Shown here: positions 54,585 through 64,000 of the stretch, piece after piece
Layout: every line of letters starts with the position of its first letter
Numbering within the stretch: position 1 is the first letter of the stretch
From: Pseudeuparius sepicola
Taxonomy: Eukaryota; Arthropoda; Insecta; Coleoptera; Anthribidae
Direction: 5' to 3'
NCBI GenBank assembly: GCA_963920635.1
Contig: OY987298.1
Coordinates: forward strand, 20,927,647 to 20,991,646
DNA: 64,000 nt
Translations under genes and position numbers: made by a program
The notes under the pieces: generated by a model
Told to the model about the DNA's origin: nothing
The model's input: the letters and a program-made list of their open reading frames with translations, nothing else
Database searches by the model: none

Positions 54585-55746
54585 CAATTTTTAAATTGTA
54601 CAAATCCGCAAAATCTTCATTTTTGGAGATGATCGCCTAAAAATTATTGTTTGAAAGGCCTTCAAAATACGCTTCCTTTGACCTTTCTACCATTGTCAAG
54701 ATGCAAATTCAGGGCCGGCTACGATTTTTTTATACCCCCGATTTTCACGAAACCTATTTTTTAGTAATTTTTTTTATTTAAAATCTGAGACCACAGAGTT
54801 AATCAGAATACCCCAAAACCTCCATAATATACCAAATTTGAAGAAAAAATACACAGGGAGATTGATTCTGTAATGTGTCAAAGTTGAGCAAAATAAGAAT
54901 TTTAAAGGCATCTGGCGAGTCAATATGACCATTCAAAATGTTGGTGTGCAAAGATTTAATACAAAAATATACAGGGCTATTTCTCTGGGCCATCTCAAAA
55001 TGCTGAAATTTTATGAAATTTTGCACGGATCGAGAGTGCTCTGGAATCACTGAAAAAATATTAATAAACAAAAAGTAACTTATTTCTGTACAAAATGCTA
55101 ACCAACAAATAAAAAAATATATTGGACCTTTCTCAGCAAATGCACTGTCTAAGATAATACATTTTCTATGCGTTTCCTGTTGTGGCACACCATATGGACT
55201 TACTGACTGGCATGCTTCTGTATTTTTTTGACTTAGTTCTTTTATAGTACCTGGGGCAGTTTTGATATACTCGATTAGGTATATAAAGTTCCAAAAATTC
55301 AGTAGGTACATTGAAATGTCAAAGATAAGAACACCCTGTATTGTACCATTGCACACCAACACTTTGAGTGGTCCTGTTGACCATTCAACTGTTTTGAGGG
55401 GATTCCATGGCTCACTTGACTTGGCAGATGCCTTCAAAATTCCTATTTTTTATTTGATCCCTTGCAGAATGGAATTACCTGTATATTTTTTGTTCACATT
55501 TGGTATATGGGAGTTTTGGTGTGTTCTGATTGACTCTGTGTGATCAAATTTTAAATAAAAAAAGCGCGAAATGGTTTTCGTGAAAATCGAAGCTATAGAA
55601 AAATCGCAACCGGCCCTGGATTTGCAAAATGATAGATAGGTCAAAAGAAGCGGCTTTTGAAGGCCTTTCAAAAAAAAGGTCGGGCGATTATATCCAAGAA
55701 TGAAGATTTTACGGATTTGTACAGTTTTAAAGTTGGACACCCTGTA
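54585..55746. mobile_element. Foldback MITE with ~550-bp arms
   Basis: The left arm (54585 onward) and right arm (to 55746) are diverged inverted copies, for example TGTACAAATCCGCAAAATCT against the reverse complement of 55710-55730. The right end has ACACCCTGTA; the corresponding left end is missing, so the element is truncated there. The 212-codon minus-strand frame 54799-55437 crosses the centre of the palindrome and is not a gene. Confidence 0.75.
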
Positions 55747-56391
55747 TTGGATGTATCTGGAGGTATCGTACCAAATACATAGATGTTTCCATATGTGTAA
55801 CTAGATCCAACCTCAAACAACGGCGGTTCCCACTTGGGCAAATATGCGCAAATAATGTCAACATCGATAGTAGCAAAGCCGAGCCTGGCACAGAGACATA
55901 TGGCTTAATATGACATGGGCCGATTACAGGAATGGATATTGTATATCAGTGGGTTGGGGAGTGCCACATTCCCCTTTAAATGATAATAATATCAGTATAA
56001 TTATGTATATATTATATTATCTGGTTACTCTGGTTATGTATCGTATGAATAATAGGTATTTGGTATTACTTCCACATTTGTGACGTGAATGGTAGTTTAA
56101 AATTTTATTGCCTAAACATATTGATAAAATGATGTATTCACATCACAAGCATAAGAACCAGGACCTTTTAATTTGAGTTATTTTCTCACACACACATTTC
56201 GTAAAGTCTACACCGCAGTCTGTTGTGTACGTTTTAATCTTTTCTTCATTTTTCTAATCTAGAAAAGACCCTGTGCACGATTGTTTACTACTGACCGGTA
56301 GCTGCGAGAGCCAGTCTAACACTAGCTACTAGCTTCATAGAGCTATCATTGACATTCCATATTTGATATTTTAACTCGTAGCTTTATTATA
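55747..56391. other. No gene recognised
   Basis: Spacer between two foldback elements; AT-rich, with no motif-bearing frame. Confidence 0.3.
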
Positions 56392-57130
56392 CAGTGTGTC
56401 CCAGGATAAGTGAAACTAGAGGTGTAAAAGACCAAAAATTTTCGAGTTCGAATTTGGCCATTTGGAGTCAAGGCCTGCTTGCCTAGAAAATAATTTTCAT
56501 CATATTTTTAATTTTGAAAAATAAAGTAGGCCCTGACAGGAACGATTTATTTATTTTCTGTGTATAGGTTAAGGATATCGAAAAATTTCATTAGAAAAAG
56601 TTGCTGAGAATTGAAAATTATGTCCCTATGTAAATTTTCAAAATAATTGGCGTACTTTGATTTTCGCCCATTTTATATCCTTGTTTAAAATATCGAAACA
56701 TTTCATAGTAGGCCGATTGAATCCATAGTATTCCGATTGAGTCCAAATTTCGCAGTCTTGCATACTTTCTTATTCTGAATAACTTTTTCTAGTGAAATTT
56801 CTCGATATTTTAAACCTACTTATAGAAAATAAAGTGGACAAAAATCAAAGTAGGTCAATTATTTTGAAAATTGACACAGGGTCATAGTTCTCAATTCTCA
56901 GCAACTTTTGCTAATGAAATTTTTCGACATCTTGTCGAGAAAGGGCTTAACTTAACCTACACAGAAAATAAAAAAATCGTTCCTGTCAAGGCCTACTTTA
57001 TTTTTCAAAATTAAAAATATGGCGAAAATGATTTTCTAGGCAAGCAGGTCTGGTCCCCAAATGGCCAAATTCGAACTCGAAACTTTTTGGTCTTTTACAC
57101 CTCTCGTTTCACTTATCCTGGGACACACTG
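56392..57130. mobile_element. Foldback MITE, ends CAGTGTGTCCCAGGATAAGT
   Basis: 739 bp. Arms of about 310-330 bp are inverted copies at roughly 90% identity. TATA lies directly outside both ends (56388-56391 and 57131-57134). The centre is near 56760. No coding content; the 79-codon frame that begins at 57061 lies in the arm. Confidence 0.88.
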
Positions 57131-57339
57131 TATATGGTCTGACACTTATTACTAAAGGGCGGAATATATGCAAATTGCATATATATGCATTTTTTGCATA
57201 TTTTATTCAATTTCGCAAAACATTTTATATTTCTGGAAAAACCTTATTTTTGTGCATATTTGCATGTTTTCCTATACTTATTTATAGATATAAGATATAA
57301 CCAAGATTATGAGAGCCCAGAGACAACTCACAGTGTGTA

Positions 57340-58011
57340 GTGCAAAGTCAAGAAATCCTGAAAAATGCGAATGTAGTTAACCAATTCGATTTTATTAAAG
57401 TTAATTTTAGTTTTATACCAGATATAATTATTTCATTAGAAAGTAGAAATTTAGGTTTAAGCGAATCGATTGATTTTGTTCAAACATTTTCCGCTAAATG
57501 TAGAAAGGTTCCAAGTGATGTAGGTATTAAAGTTAGAAAAAAAAATAGATGCTACCAGTGGCGTAACCTGGGGGGGCTTTGGGGGCTTTAGGGTCTTTAG
57601 CCCCCCCAAAGATCTGTTGCGTGGTATTTATTTCTAAATAAAATTTATTTTAAAACAATAGTTTTGCCGTAAATATTACCGAAGAATTTTTTTGAAATAA
57701 TTAACCCCCCCCCCCAACTTTACATTCTGATTACGCCACTGGATGCTACTGTAGAAAAGAATGAAGGGTTCAACTCTTTAATGGCAGTAAAGAGTATTTT
57801 TGATGGTAAATCATCCAACGAAGTTGCACCTTGGCCTTATATCTTACTACCCAAATTAAAATATTGTCCTATTACATCGGCAGATGTTAATAGAAGCTTT
57901 TCCATATATAAACATATTTTTACCGACAGAATTCAAATATTTTTATTGGAAAACTTTGAAAAGTATTTAAATTCTTACTTTATAAAATTGCAAATTAAAA
58001 TGTTTTTATAA
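57340..58011 (+). pseudogene. hAT-type transposase C-terminal fragment
   Basis: Part 1 (57340-57555) reads NQFDFIKVNFSFIPDIII and SESIDFVQTFSAKCRKVPSD. The nested MITE follows. Part 2 (57750-58011) reads WPYILLPKLKYCPITSADVN and SFSIYKHIFTDR, the hAT C-terminal dimerisation signature (P.TSADVERSFS). The two parts are in different frames across the empty site. A nine-A run at 57538-57546 is the likely indel. The catalytic region upstream is missing. Confidence 0.75.
57556..57741. mobile_element. 186-bp hAT MITE, ends CAGTGGCGTAA, 8-bp duplication GATGCTAC
   Basis: Inverted ends CAGTGGCGTAA and TTACGCCACTG are flanked by perfect GATGCTAC duplications (57548-57555 and 57742-57749). The interior has G-runs on the left and C-runs on the right. 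It interrupts the hAT transposase relic, so it is younger than the host element. Confidence 0.95.
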
Positions 58012-58267
58012 TTCTGCTTTAATATAGGTATTTTACGAGGTATTTTATGTATTTGTTTTCCTTTCATTTTTCCTAAAATAAACCTTTTCTCTAAAATCAG
58101 TTTTGGTTATCTTTAATAAGGTATTTGTACATGTGAAATAAATGCATATTATTGCATATCTGGCCAAATAAATGCATATTATTGCATATTTTAAATAAAA
58201 ATGATGCATATATATGCGCATATTTCGATTGAAATTAAATGCATATATCCCGCCCTTTACTTATTAC

Positions 58268-59089
58268 ATATTTCTGGCACACTTTTGTGGGGAAAGTTAG
58301 ACTTCTACGAAAAAACTCCGACTCTGAAAGTCGAGCAAAATGCTTGTTTCGCCAAATCTTCTTAGATTATTTTTTTATTTGAAACTTTCAAAACTTTAAT
58401 TGATTGTTTTCACTAAAATTAAATTCTCATCATTTGCCGCAAATAACACGAGAAAAGAGAGTTCAAGTTGGTATTATAAATAATCGAAAATAATATCATT
58501 AAGTGTTCAAAAAAGAGCGTTCATCCAACACCTGATACCAGAGAATTAAATAGAAACGTACTCATAGTCTCCAAGTACGAAAAACAAAGTTGTTGATTTT
58601 ATTTTTTGAGTTAACGTTCAAAGTATCGTTTATTGTTAGGCATTGATTCAGGTGTTTGTAGTGAAAAACCCAATTAAAAATTAAATCGATTATTACTGAT
58701 GCCTCAGTTGTGCGGGGTGTTAAATTGAGAAAACAGGATAAAATGGTTTATAATAAAAGACAAAGCTCCAATAAAAAAATTAAAATACGAATTTTGAATT
58801 TTATGTTTTTATTGTTGAATTTCTGAAAATTGGTGGAGAAATGTGTTTAGATTGGAGGAGAACATGTAGAATAATTGTTATTTTCATTTTAATTGTTTGT
58901 TTAGCAACATTTTTTCTTTTCATAAATTCCACACCAAGCAATAATTTATATTTTTGATCTACACTCTGTATGTTTAGTGTTCATACACAAAACCCAAATT
59001 CTACAAAACAAAATTGGCTGAATTATACCAGTAGTTTTTCTTCACATTTTTTTTTTTAGTTCTTGATATGAGTATTTTGCTTCTGGGAG
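58268..59089. other. No gene recognised
   Basis: AT-rich spacer without motif-bearing frames. Confidence 0.3.
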
Positions 59090-59875
59090 ATTCAGTGTGT
59101 TCCGCCTGTTCCTTGCTACTTATTGCCAGTCTTCTTCGGGTTGTTTAAACTAAGTATAATGCGGAGAGTTCATAGACGAGCCAATTATTCCCAAGTAGGA
59201 TAGAGGTAGGATGATTAGCTTGCACCAAGAAGTCCAAGTACGAAATTGCATTGTGTTATGGCATGGACTCGAGAGAACAAAGAGCCATGGACTTCATCGA
59301 GGCACGACAAGCGCTCAAAACAGAAGATTACGTCTAATGCTTCTCCACGATCGCTTCTCTTCTACCAGATTCACTGCAGATCAGTGGTTTGCTGTTAACG
59401 GTAGACCAATAATTTCCATACGAACTGAATACTGCCGGGTAAGATCCTTTGGCCTCTTCTCTTATCGTGCACATATTTTTTTTCCTTTTACGGCAGATCA
59501 TCGCAATCTAAGGCTGCGATGGTGTAGAGAAAAGGCTTTGTGCAGTGAGGGTCACCTCTGGTATTCATTAGAGCTTGTCTGACAGCTCGTCGATATATCG
59601 ATGACATAGTGGAACCATATGTATTGGCTTACCTGAGGACTTTACGGAATAAACTATTTCAACAAGATAATGCACGTCCACACATCGCTCGTGTTACTTT
59701 ACAGCATTTTGAGAAGATCTCATCTGTGGGACATTATAGGTAGAAGAATTACTAACCTACATTAGCCTCTACAAACCCTACAGCAACTCACGCAAGAGAT
59801 TCAGGTTGTATGGAACGACATACTCCAAAATGACATCAATCACCTCATAAGATCCATGCCTTGAAGGATTAACGA
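59090..59875 (+). pseudogene. Tc1-like transposase relic
   Basis: The plus strand reads, in shifting frames, RRLRLMLLHDRFSSTRFTAD and HRNLRLRWCREK (linker before the DDE domain), then YIDDIVEPYVLAYL. Next is LFQQDNARPHIARVTLQHF, which holds the second catalytic Asp, and then HLWDIIGRRI and NDINHLIRSMP at the C-terminus. The segment with the third catalytic residue is deleted between about 59723 and 59730. Terminal inverted repeats were not located. Confidence 0.8.
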
Positions 59876-60025
59876 ATCTATTGCGAATAGGGGAGGACCC
59901 ACATATATTAACTTTTTTAAATTTTATTCGAAATTTAAATCAAAAGTTAATGATTAGTACACAATTATCCTGTAAAAAAACCACCGCAATAATATATAAA
60001 TTATTACTGGGTGTTGCATTTTCTA

Positions 60026-61442
60026 CAGTGTCCTCCAAAAAGTTCGCAGCATAGGGGGGAAATTTTTAATTAATGTTCTGTTTTGAAATTTAATTTTGAG
60101 GATACCTTTTGATGAAAAAAGATGAAAAATGACCCACTCAAACGTGGTCATGTGACTTTCGTTATCTGTCAAAAATGACATTTAAAAAAATATATCGCCA
60201 AAAATGGGTTCATTTGTTAAAATATCAAAAAGTTTTACTTGAAAAAGTTGTTTCTTTTTTAATTTTACGTAAGTGTGCCTAATTTGAACGCTCTAATAAA
60301 TGATTTAGTTTTTTGCCAATTTTTAATATTTATGAAATTTCTGAAAATTTTAAATACTTGTAACTTCGTAAAAACTTTTTTATATCACTAGCTTTATCAT
60401 TCTATAACTTTTTATTAGTAATTACCGATAAGAATAGGTATTTTTCAAAAGAAAATAATATTAACGCTTTAAAATTTTGTTGTTTGCTGCAAAGTTAATG
60501 TACCGTCTAGAATTTAGGGTACAAATTTATTTAAATAACGTTTTCCAGTTCTAAATTTATGCCAAAATAATAATAAATTAATTATCATCAACTATTTTAT
60601 GTACCTAAGCAAAATTCTTGACTTTTATGGAACAAAATAATTATTCCCTTTAAGTTTAATTTCACATTAATCGATATTGATGAGTAAGCCATGGAGACAA
60701 TTGAAGCAATTGATTTTACCATTCTCCGTTTCAAGAGTATTAATAATTAAACTGTCAAATAAAAACAATTGCTTCAATTCCTTCCATGGCCTACTCATCA
60801 ATATCGATTAATGTGTAATTAAACTTAAAGGTAATAATTATTTGTTCCATAAAAGTCAAGAATTTTGCTTAGATGTGTAAAATAGTTTGATGATAATTTA
60901 ATTTATTATTATTTTGGCATCAATTTAGAACTGTAAAACGTAATGTAACTAAACGCTAAACGGTACATCAACTTTGCAGCAAACATAACAGAATTTTAAA
61001 GCGTTAATATCATTTTCTTTTAAAAAATACCTATTCTTATCGGTAATTAGCAATAAAAAGTTAATATAATGATAACGCTAGTGATATAAAAAAGTTTTTA
61101 GGAAGTTACAAGTTTTTAAAATTTTGAGAAATTTCATAAATATCTATTAAAAGATGGCAAAAAACTAAATCTTTTATTAGAGCGTTTAAATTTGGTACAC
61201 TTACATAAAATTGAAAAAGAAACAACTTTTTCTAGTAAAACTTTTTGATATTTTAACAAATAAACTCATTTTTGACGATATATTTTTTTAAATGTCATTT
61301 TTGACAGATAACGAAAGTCACATGACCACGTTGGAGCGGGTCATTTTTCATCTTTTTTCAAGGTAACCCTAATTTCAAAATTTAAAATAAAGCATTAATT
61401 AAAAATTTCCCCCCTATGCTGCGAACTTTTTGGAGGACACTG
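60026..61442. mobile_element. Large foldback MITE with ~690-bp arms
   Basis: Ends are CAGTGTCCTCCAAAAAGTTC and its inverse. The left arm (60026 to about 60717) is inverted in 60768-61442 with roughly 90% identity. The centre is near 60740. Its right-hand CACTG (61438-61442) is also the first five bases of the next element. No coding content. Confidence 0.88.
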
Positions 61443-62909
61443 TGTCCCGGATAAGATTGAACAGCATGGGGATATTGCAAACGGTGAGAGATAGAGCAAC
61501 GGTTAAATGGGAAAAAAGTTGCGCAATTTTGAGGTCAATAAAATGGCATAAACCGATTTCTAATATTTTTTTCGTTTTTGAGTTATTTTGAAAAAAGTAA
61601 AATTTTGCGTTTTCTATTTTATTTTTTTCTGAAGTTGTTATCACAGATAGAAAAAATAACACTTTCTTATGGCACTTTTTAACGGGCTTTAAGATGGCGT
61701 TTTTAGATTTGTTCTACAACGTTTCGTTTTTGAGAAACCATGTTCAATTTAATTTTTTTAAGTACGGACCTGGATTTTTTTTTGCAGATTTTGAAAGCAC
61801 TTTTCATTGCAAATACCATGACGTATGACACAAAATATATTTAAAATATTTTGAGAAAATTATACTGAAAATTACTTTTTTTCCATTCATTTTTTTCTAA
61901 TGCGGCCCTCTCTATTTAATAATAAGGAGTCTAAATATTAATCAGTATTGTCCACAATTTAACTTACAACTTATCTTTCAATTGGAGAACTAAGAAAAGG
62001 ACGGCAAAGACTAATAACAGTCACATACTATAATAAAAAAATAATAAAAATCCTCCACCTAGAAGGCTTTGATACAACGAAACCAACTCCTTGTCATTTG
62101 TCATAACTCCCACTGTATCATTTAGTTAACAATTTGTATCATTAGCAATGGAGGGTGCCTCCGATCAGATATTTGATCGGAGGAGGGTGCTTTTTCAAAT
62201 GACGACAAATTTAACATGTCAGCATGTTATATCTTGTGTCACAGAAATAGTGTAGAGGCCGAACGAATGTATTGTTGCAATAATTAATAAATGGCAAAAG
62301 TTATTGGTTTCGTTGGCTTAAATCTTTCTTCTCGCAATTAGAAAAAGCGAAGAATTTACTCCAAAACACTTACCACAACAACAACAGACGAAAGAGGAAA
62401 ACACTTACCACACAGGGTCGTATTTAAAAATATTAAGTTTTCGAAGTCAAAATAAACTGTAAGTTAAATTGTTGTCAATACTGATTAATATTTAGACTTG
62501 TTATTATTAAATAAGGGCCGCAATAGAAAAAAATGAATTTTCAGTATAATTGTCTCAAAACATTTTAAAAATATTTCGTGTCATACATCATAGTATTTGC
62601 AATGAAAAGTGCTTTCAAAATCTAAAAAAAAAATCCAGGTCCGTATTTAAAAAAATAAAGTTGAAGATGGTTTCTCAATTGTAGAACAAATCTAAAAACG
62701 CCAGCTTAAAGCCCGTTAAAAAGTGCCATAAGAAAGTGTTTTTCTTTTCTTTTCTTTTCTATCTGTGATAACAACAAAATCGAAAACGCAAAATTTTACT
62801 TTTTTGACTGGACCTCAAAAATGCGCAACTTTTTCCCTATTTAACCGTTGCCGTATCTCTTACCATTTGCAATATCCCCATGCTGTTCATTCTTATCCGG
62901 GACACAGTG
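61438..62909. mobile_element. Foldback MITE, ends CACTGTGTCCCGGATAAGA
   Basis: 1,472 bp with inverted arms of roughly 540 bp (61438-61985 and about 62440-62909) and a non-inverted centre. It abuts and shares five bases with the previous foldback. The sequence just inside the ends (GAGATAG.GCAACGGTTAAAT) is related to the element starting at 63326. Confidence 0.85.
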
Positions 62910-63325
62910 TATATTTCAAAATGCAGGTTTCAAATTTATTAAGGCTTTATTATGGATCACAAACAACTTTCTTCGATAAACATTTTGTATAAGATAAATG
63001 AAACATTTCCATGCGTTCTTAATTTACTGTTCATATCTGATCTAAGATTTCTACAAGCAGAATTTTCAATTCAATTTTTGTCTAAAAATCACTAATATAT
63101 TTTTTCCTCCTCTTGTCAGCGCCATCCGTTGTCACACTTTATATTCGGTGGTCGTTTCCCCTGGAAAATACCCGCCAAAACGATGTCGACTTTGCGCCGA
63201 TTCTAGTTATTCATTTCAAGAAAGTATACATTTTATTTTGGTGAACAAAAATTATAAGCAAATATCTAGTGCATATAAAATAATATCTGGCCTGGTCCGC
63301 ACCATAAATTTAACACGAAGGCATA
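62910..63325. other. No gene recognised
   Basis: Spacer between foldback elements; nothing recognisable. Confidence 0.3.
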
Positions 63326-64000
63326 CAGTGTGTCCGAAATTGGTGATGCATGTATTGCGATCTCTGAAACTGTTAGAGATAGAGAAACGGTTAAATGGGG
63401 AAAGTTTTAGATAATTCTGTTTGTAATTGAATGCCGTTTAGTTTGCCACTTTATCTCTTTTGGTTTTGAAGATATTTTGAAAAAACTAAAATGATGCATT
63501 TTCGAAAATTCCCTGTAATTTATTTATTTATGAACATTTTTAAATTCTGTAAAAATTTTCTTAAGGCAAATTTTTACGCCTAAAACGCCTGTGTGATTAG
63601 ATTTTATTTGCAATGTTTCGGTTTTTTGGAACCATCATCAACTTTGTTTTTTCATATTCGATTTTTACGGTTTTGAAAAGCCTCTTTTTTTTACTTTCTA
63701 ATGATGTATCACACCTAGTAAAAAAAAGTTCGTTTATGGGTAAAAATAGTATATTATTCAACGAGTAAGTAATAACAGCGAATAAAATTTGTTTACGTAT
63801 AAATATAATATATGGATCACACATATCAAGATTACGTCTCTATCTTAGATTTTCGATGATATGTGATGATTTAGGGTAATAATTGTACACATTGAATACA
63901 TGTTGAATAATGCAACCATAAGGACGATGCTTTGTATTTTTCCAACAATTCTTCGAAGTATACAAGAAGAACACTTTCGGAAAATTATTGTGTGTGTTTT
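63326..64000. mobile_element. Left part of another CAGTGTGTCC foldback element, cut by the window end
   Basis: Begins CAGTGTGTCCGAAATTGGTG after TA. It continues with GTTAGAGATAGAGAAACGGTTAAATGGG, here divided: TAGAGATAGAGAAACGG and TTAAATGGGGAAAG. These correspond to the inner-end sequence of the 61438-62909 element. The right arm would lie beyond 64000. Confidence 0.6.

Larger units (their letters stand above)
57153..58259 (+). mobile_element. hAT element with 8-bp target duplication CTTATTAC
   Basis: Ends are TAAAGGGCGGAATATATGCA and, inverted on the right, TAAAGGGCGGGATATATGCA. CTTATTAC occurs immediately outside both ends (57145-57152 and 58260-58267). Subterminal regions are full of TGCATAT motifs. 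It encodes the remains of a hAT transposase C-terminus and has itself been hit by a hAT MITE (57556-57741). Confidence 0.93.

Noticed and set aside
54799..55437. 212-codon minus-strand frame
   Set aside because: It spans the centre of a foldback MITE and its halves are inverted copies; no domain is recognisable.

Overview
The window reads as AT-rich eukaryotic, very probably insect, intergenic DNA. The reasons are two insect-type endogenous retroviruses (errantivirus-like Ty3/gypsy elements with gag, pol and env), many insect-style DNA-transposon relics (hAT, Tc1, pogo, THAP/P-like), Penelope and Jockey/CR1-like retroelement debris, and frequent short TACCTAC/GTAGGTA strings. I find no confident single-copy host gene; only three weak candidate exons are listed. 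The order cannot be fixed from sequence alone.

Layout. 0-8.3 kb: a foldback DNA transposon, a Penelope-like RT fragment split by a palindromic MITE, and a decayed LINE on the minus strand (ORF1 and ORF2). 9.1-10.9 kb: a THAP-domain transposon with 33-bp terminal inverted repeats and a readable two-exon gene. 11.5-12.9 kb: two tandem ~0.58-kb units, one carrying a TA-flanked MITE. 15.5-17.6 kb and 31.1-32.9 kb: two copies of a 1.79-kb repeat, the second lying inside a pogo-like transposon (30.9-34.1 kb). 19.8-28.5 kb: LTR element A (plus strand), apparently full length with open gag, pol and env. 29.7-30.1 kb: a 400-bp heptamer microsatellite. 37.2-37.9 kb: a hAT MITE with a perfect 8-bp target duplication. 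38.2-46.9 kb: LTR element B (minus strand), with identical LTRs but pol interrupted by a perfect palindrome and env frameshifted. 47.9-64 kb: a cluster of foldback MITEs, a hAT element with a nested hAT MITE, and a Tc1-like transposase relic.

The most interesting observation is that both retroviral elements carry a macro domain of the TARG1/OARD1 type (ADP-ribosyl hydrolase fold) in frame in Pol, at two different places. In element A it is at the C-terminus after integrase; in element B it is between RNase H and integrase. In both, the lysine (KPTY) and aspartate (GLD) equivalent to the TARG1 catalytic pair are kept. The two elements also share the slippery heptamer A AAT TTT for a -1 gag/pol shift and the same 25-nt pol/env overlap. 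They differ in tRNA primer (Leu for A, Ser for B), LTR type and presence of a Gag zinc knuckle, so they are separate lineages. A plausible reading is that these elements encode their own ADP-ribose eraser, perhaps against PARP-type host defence, as some RNA viruses do.
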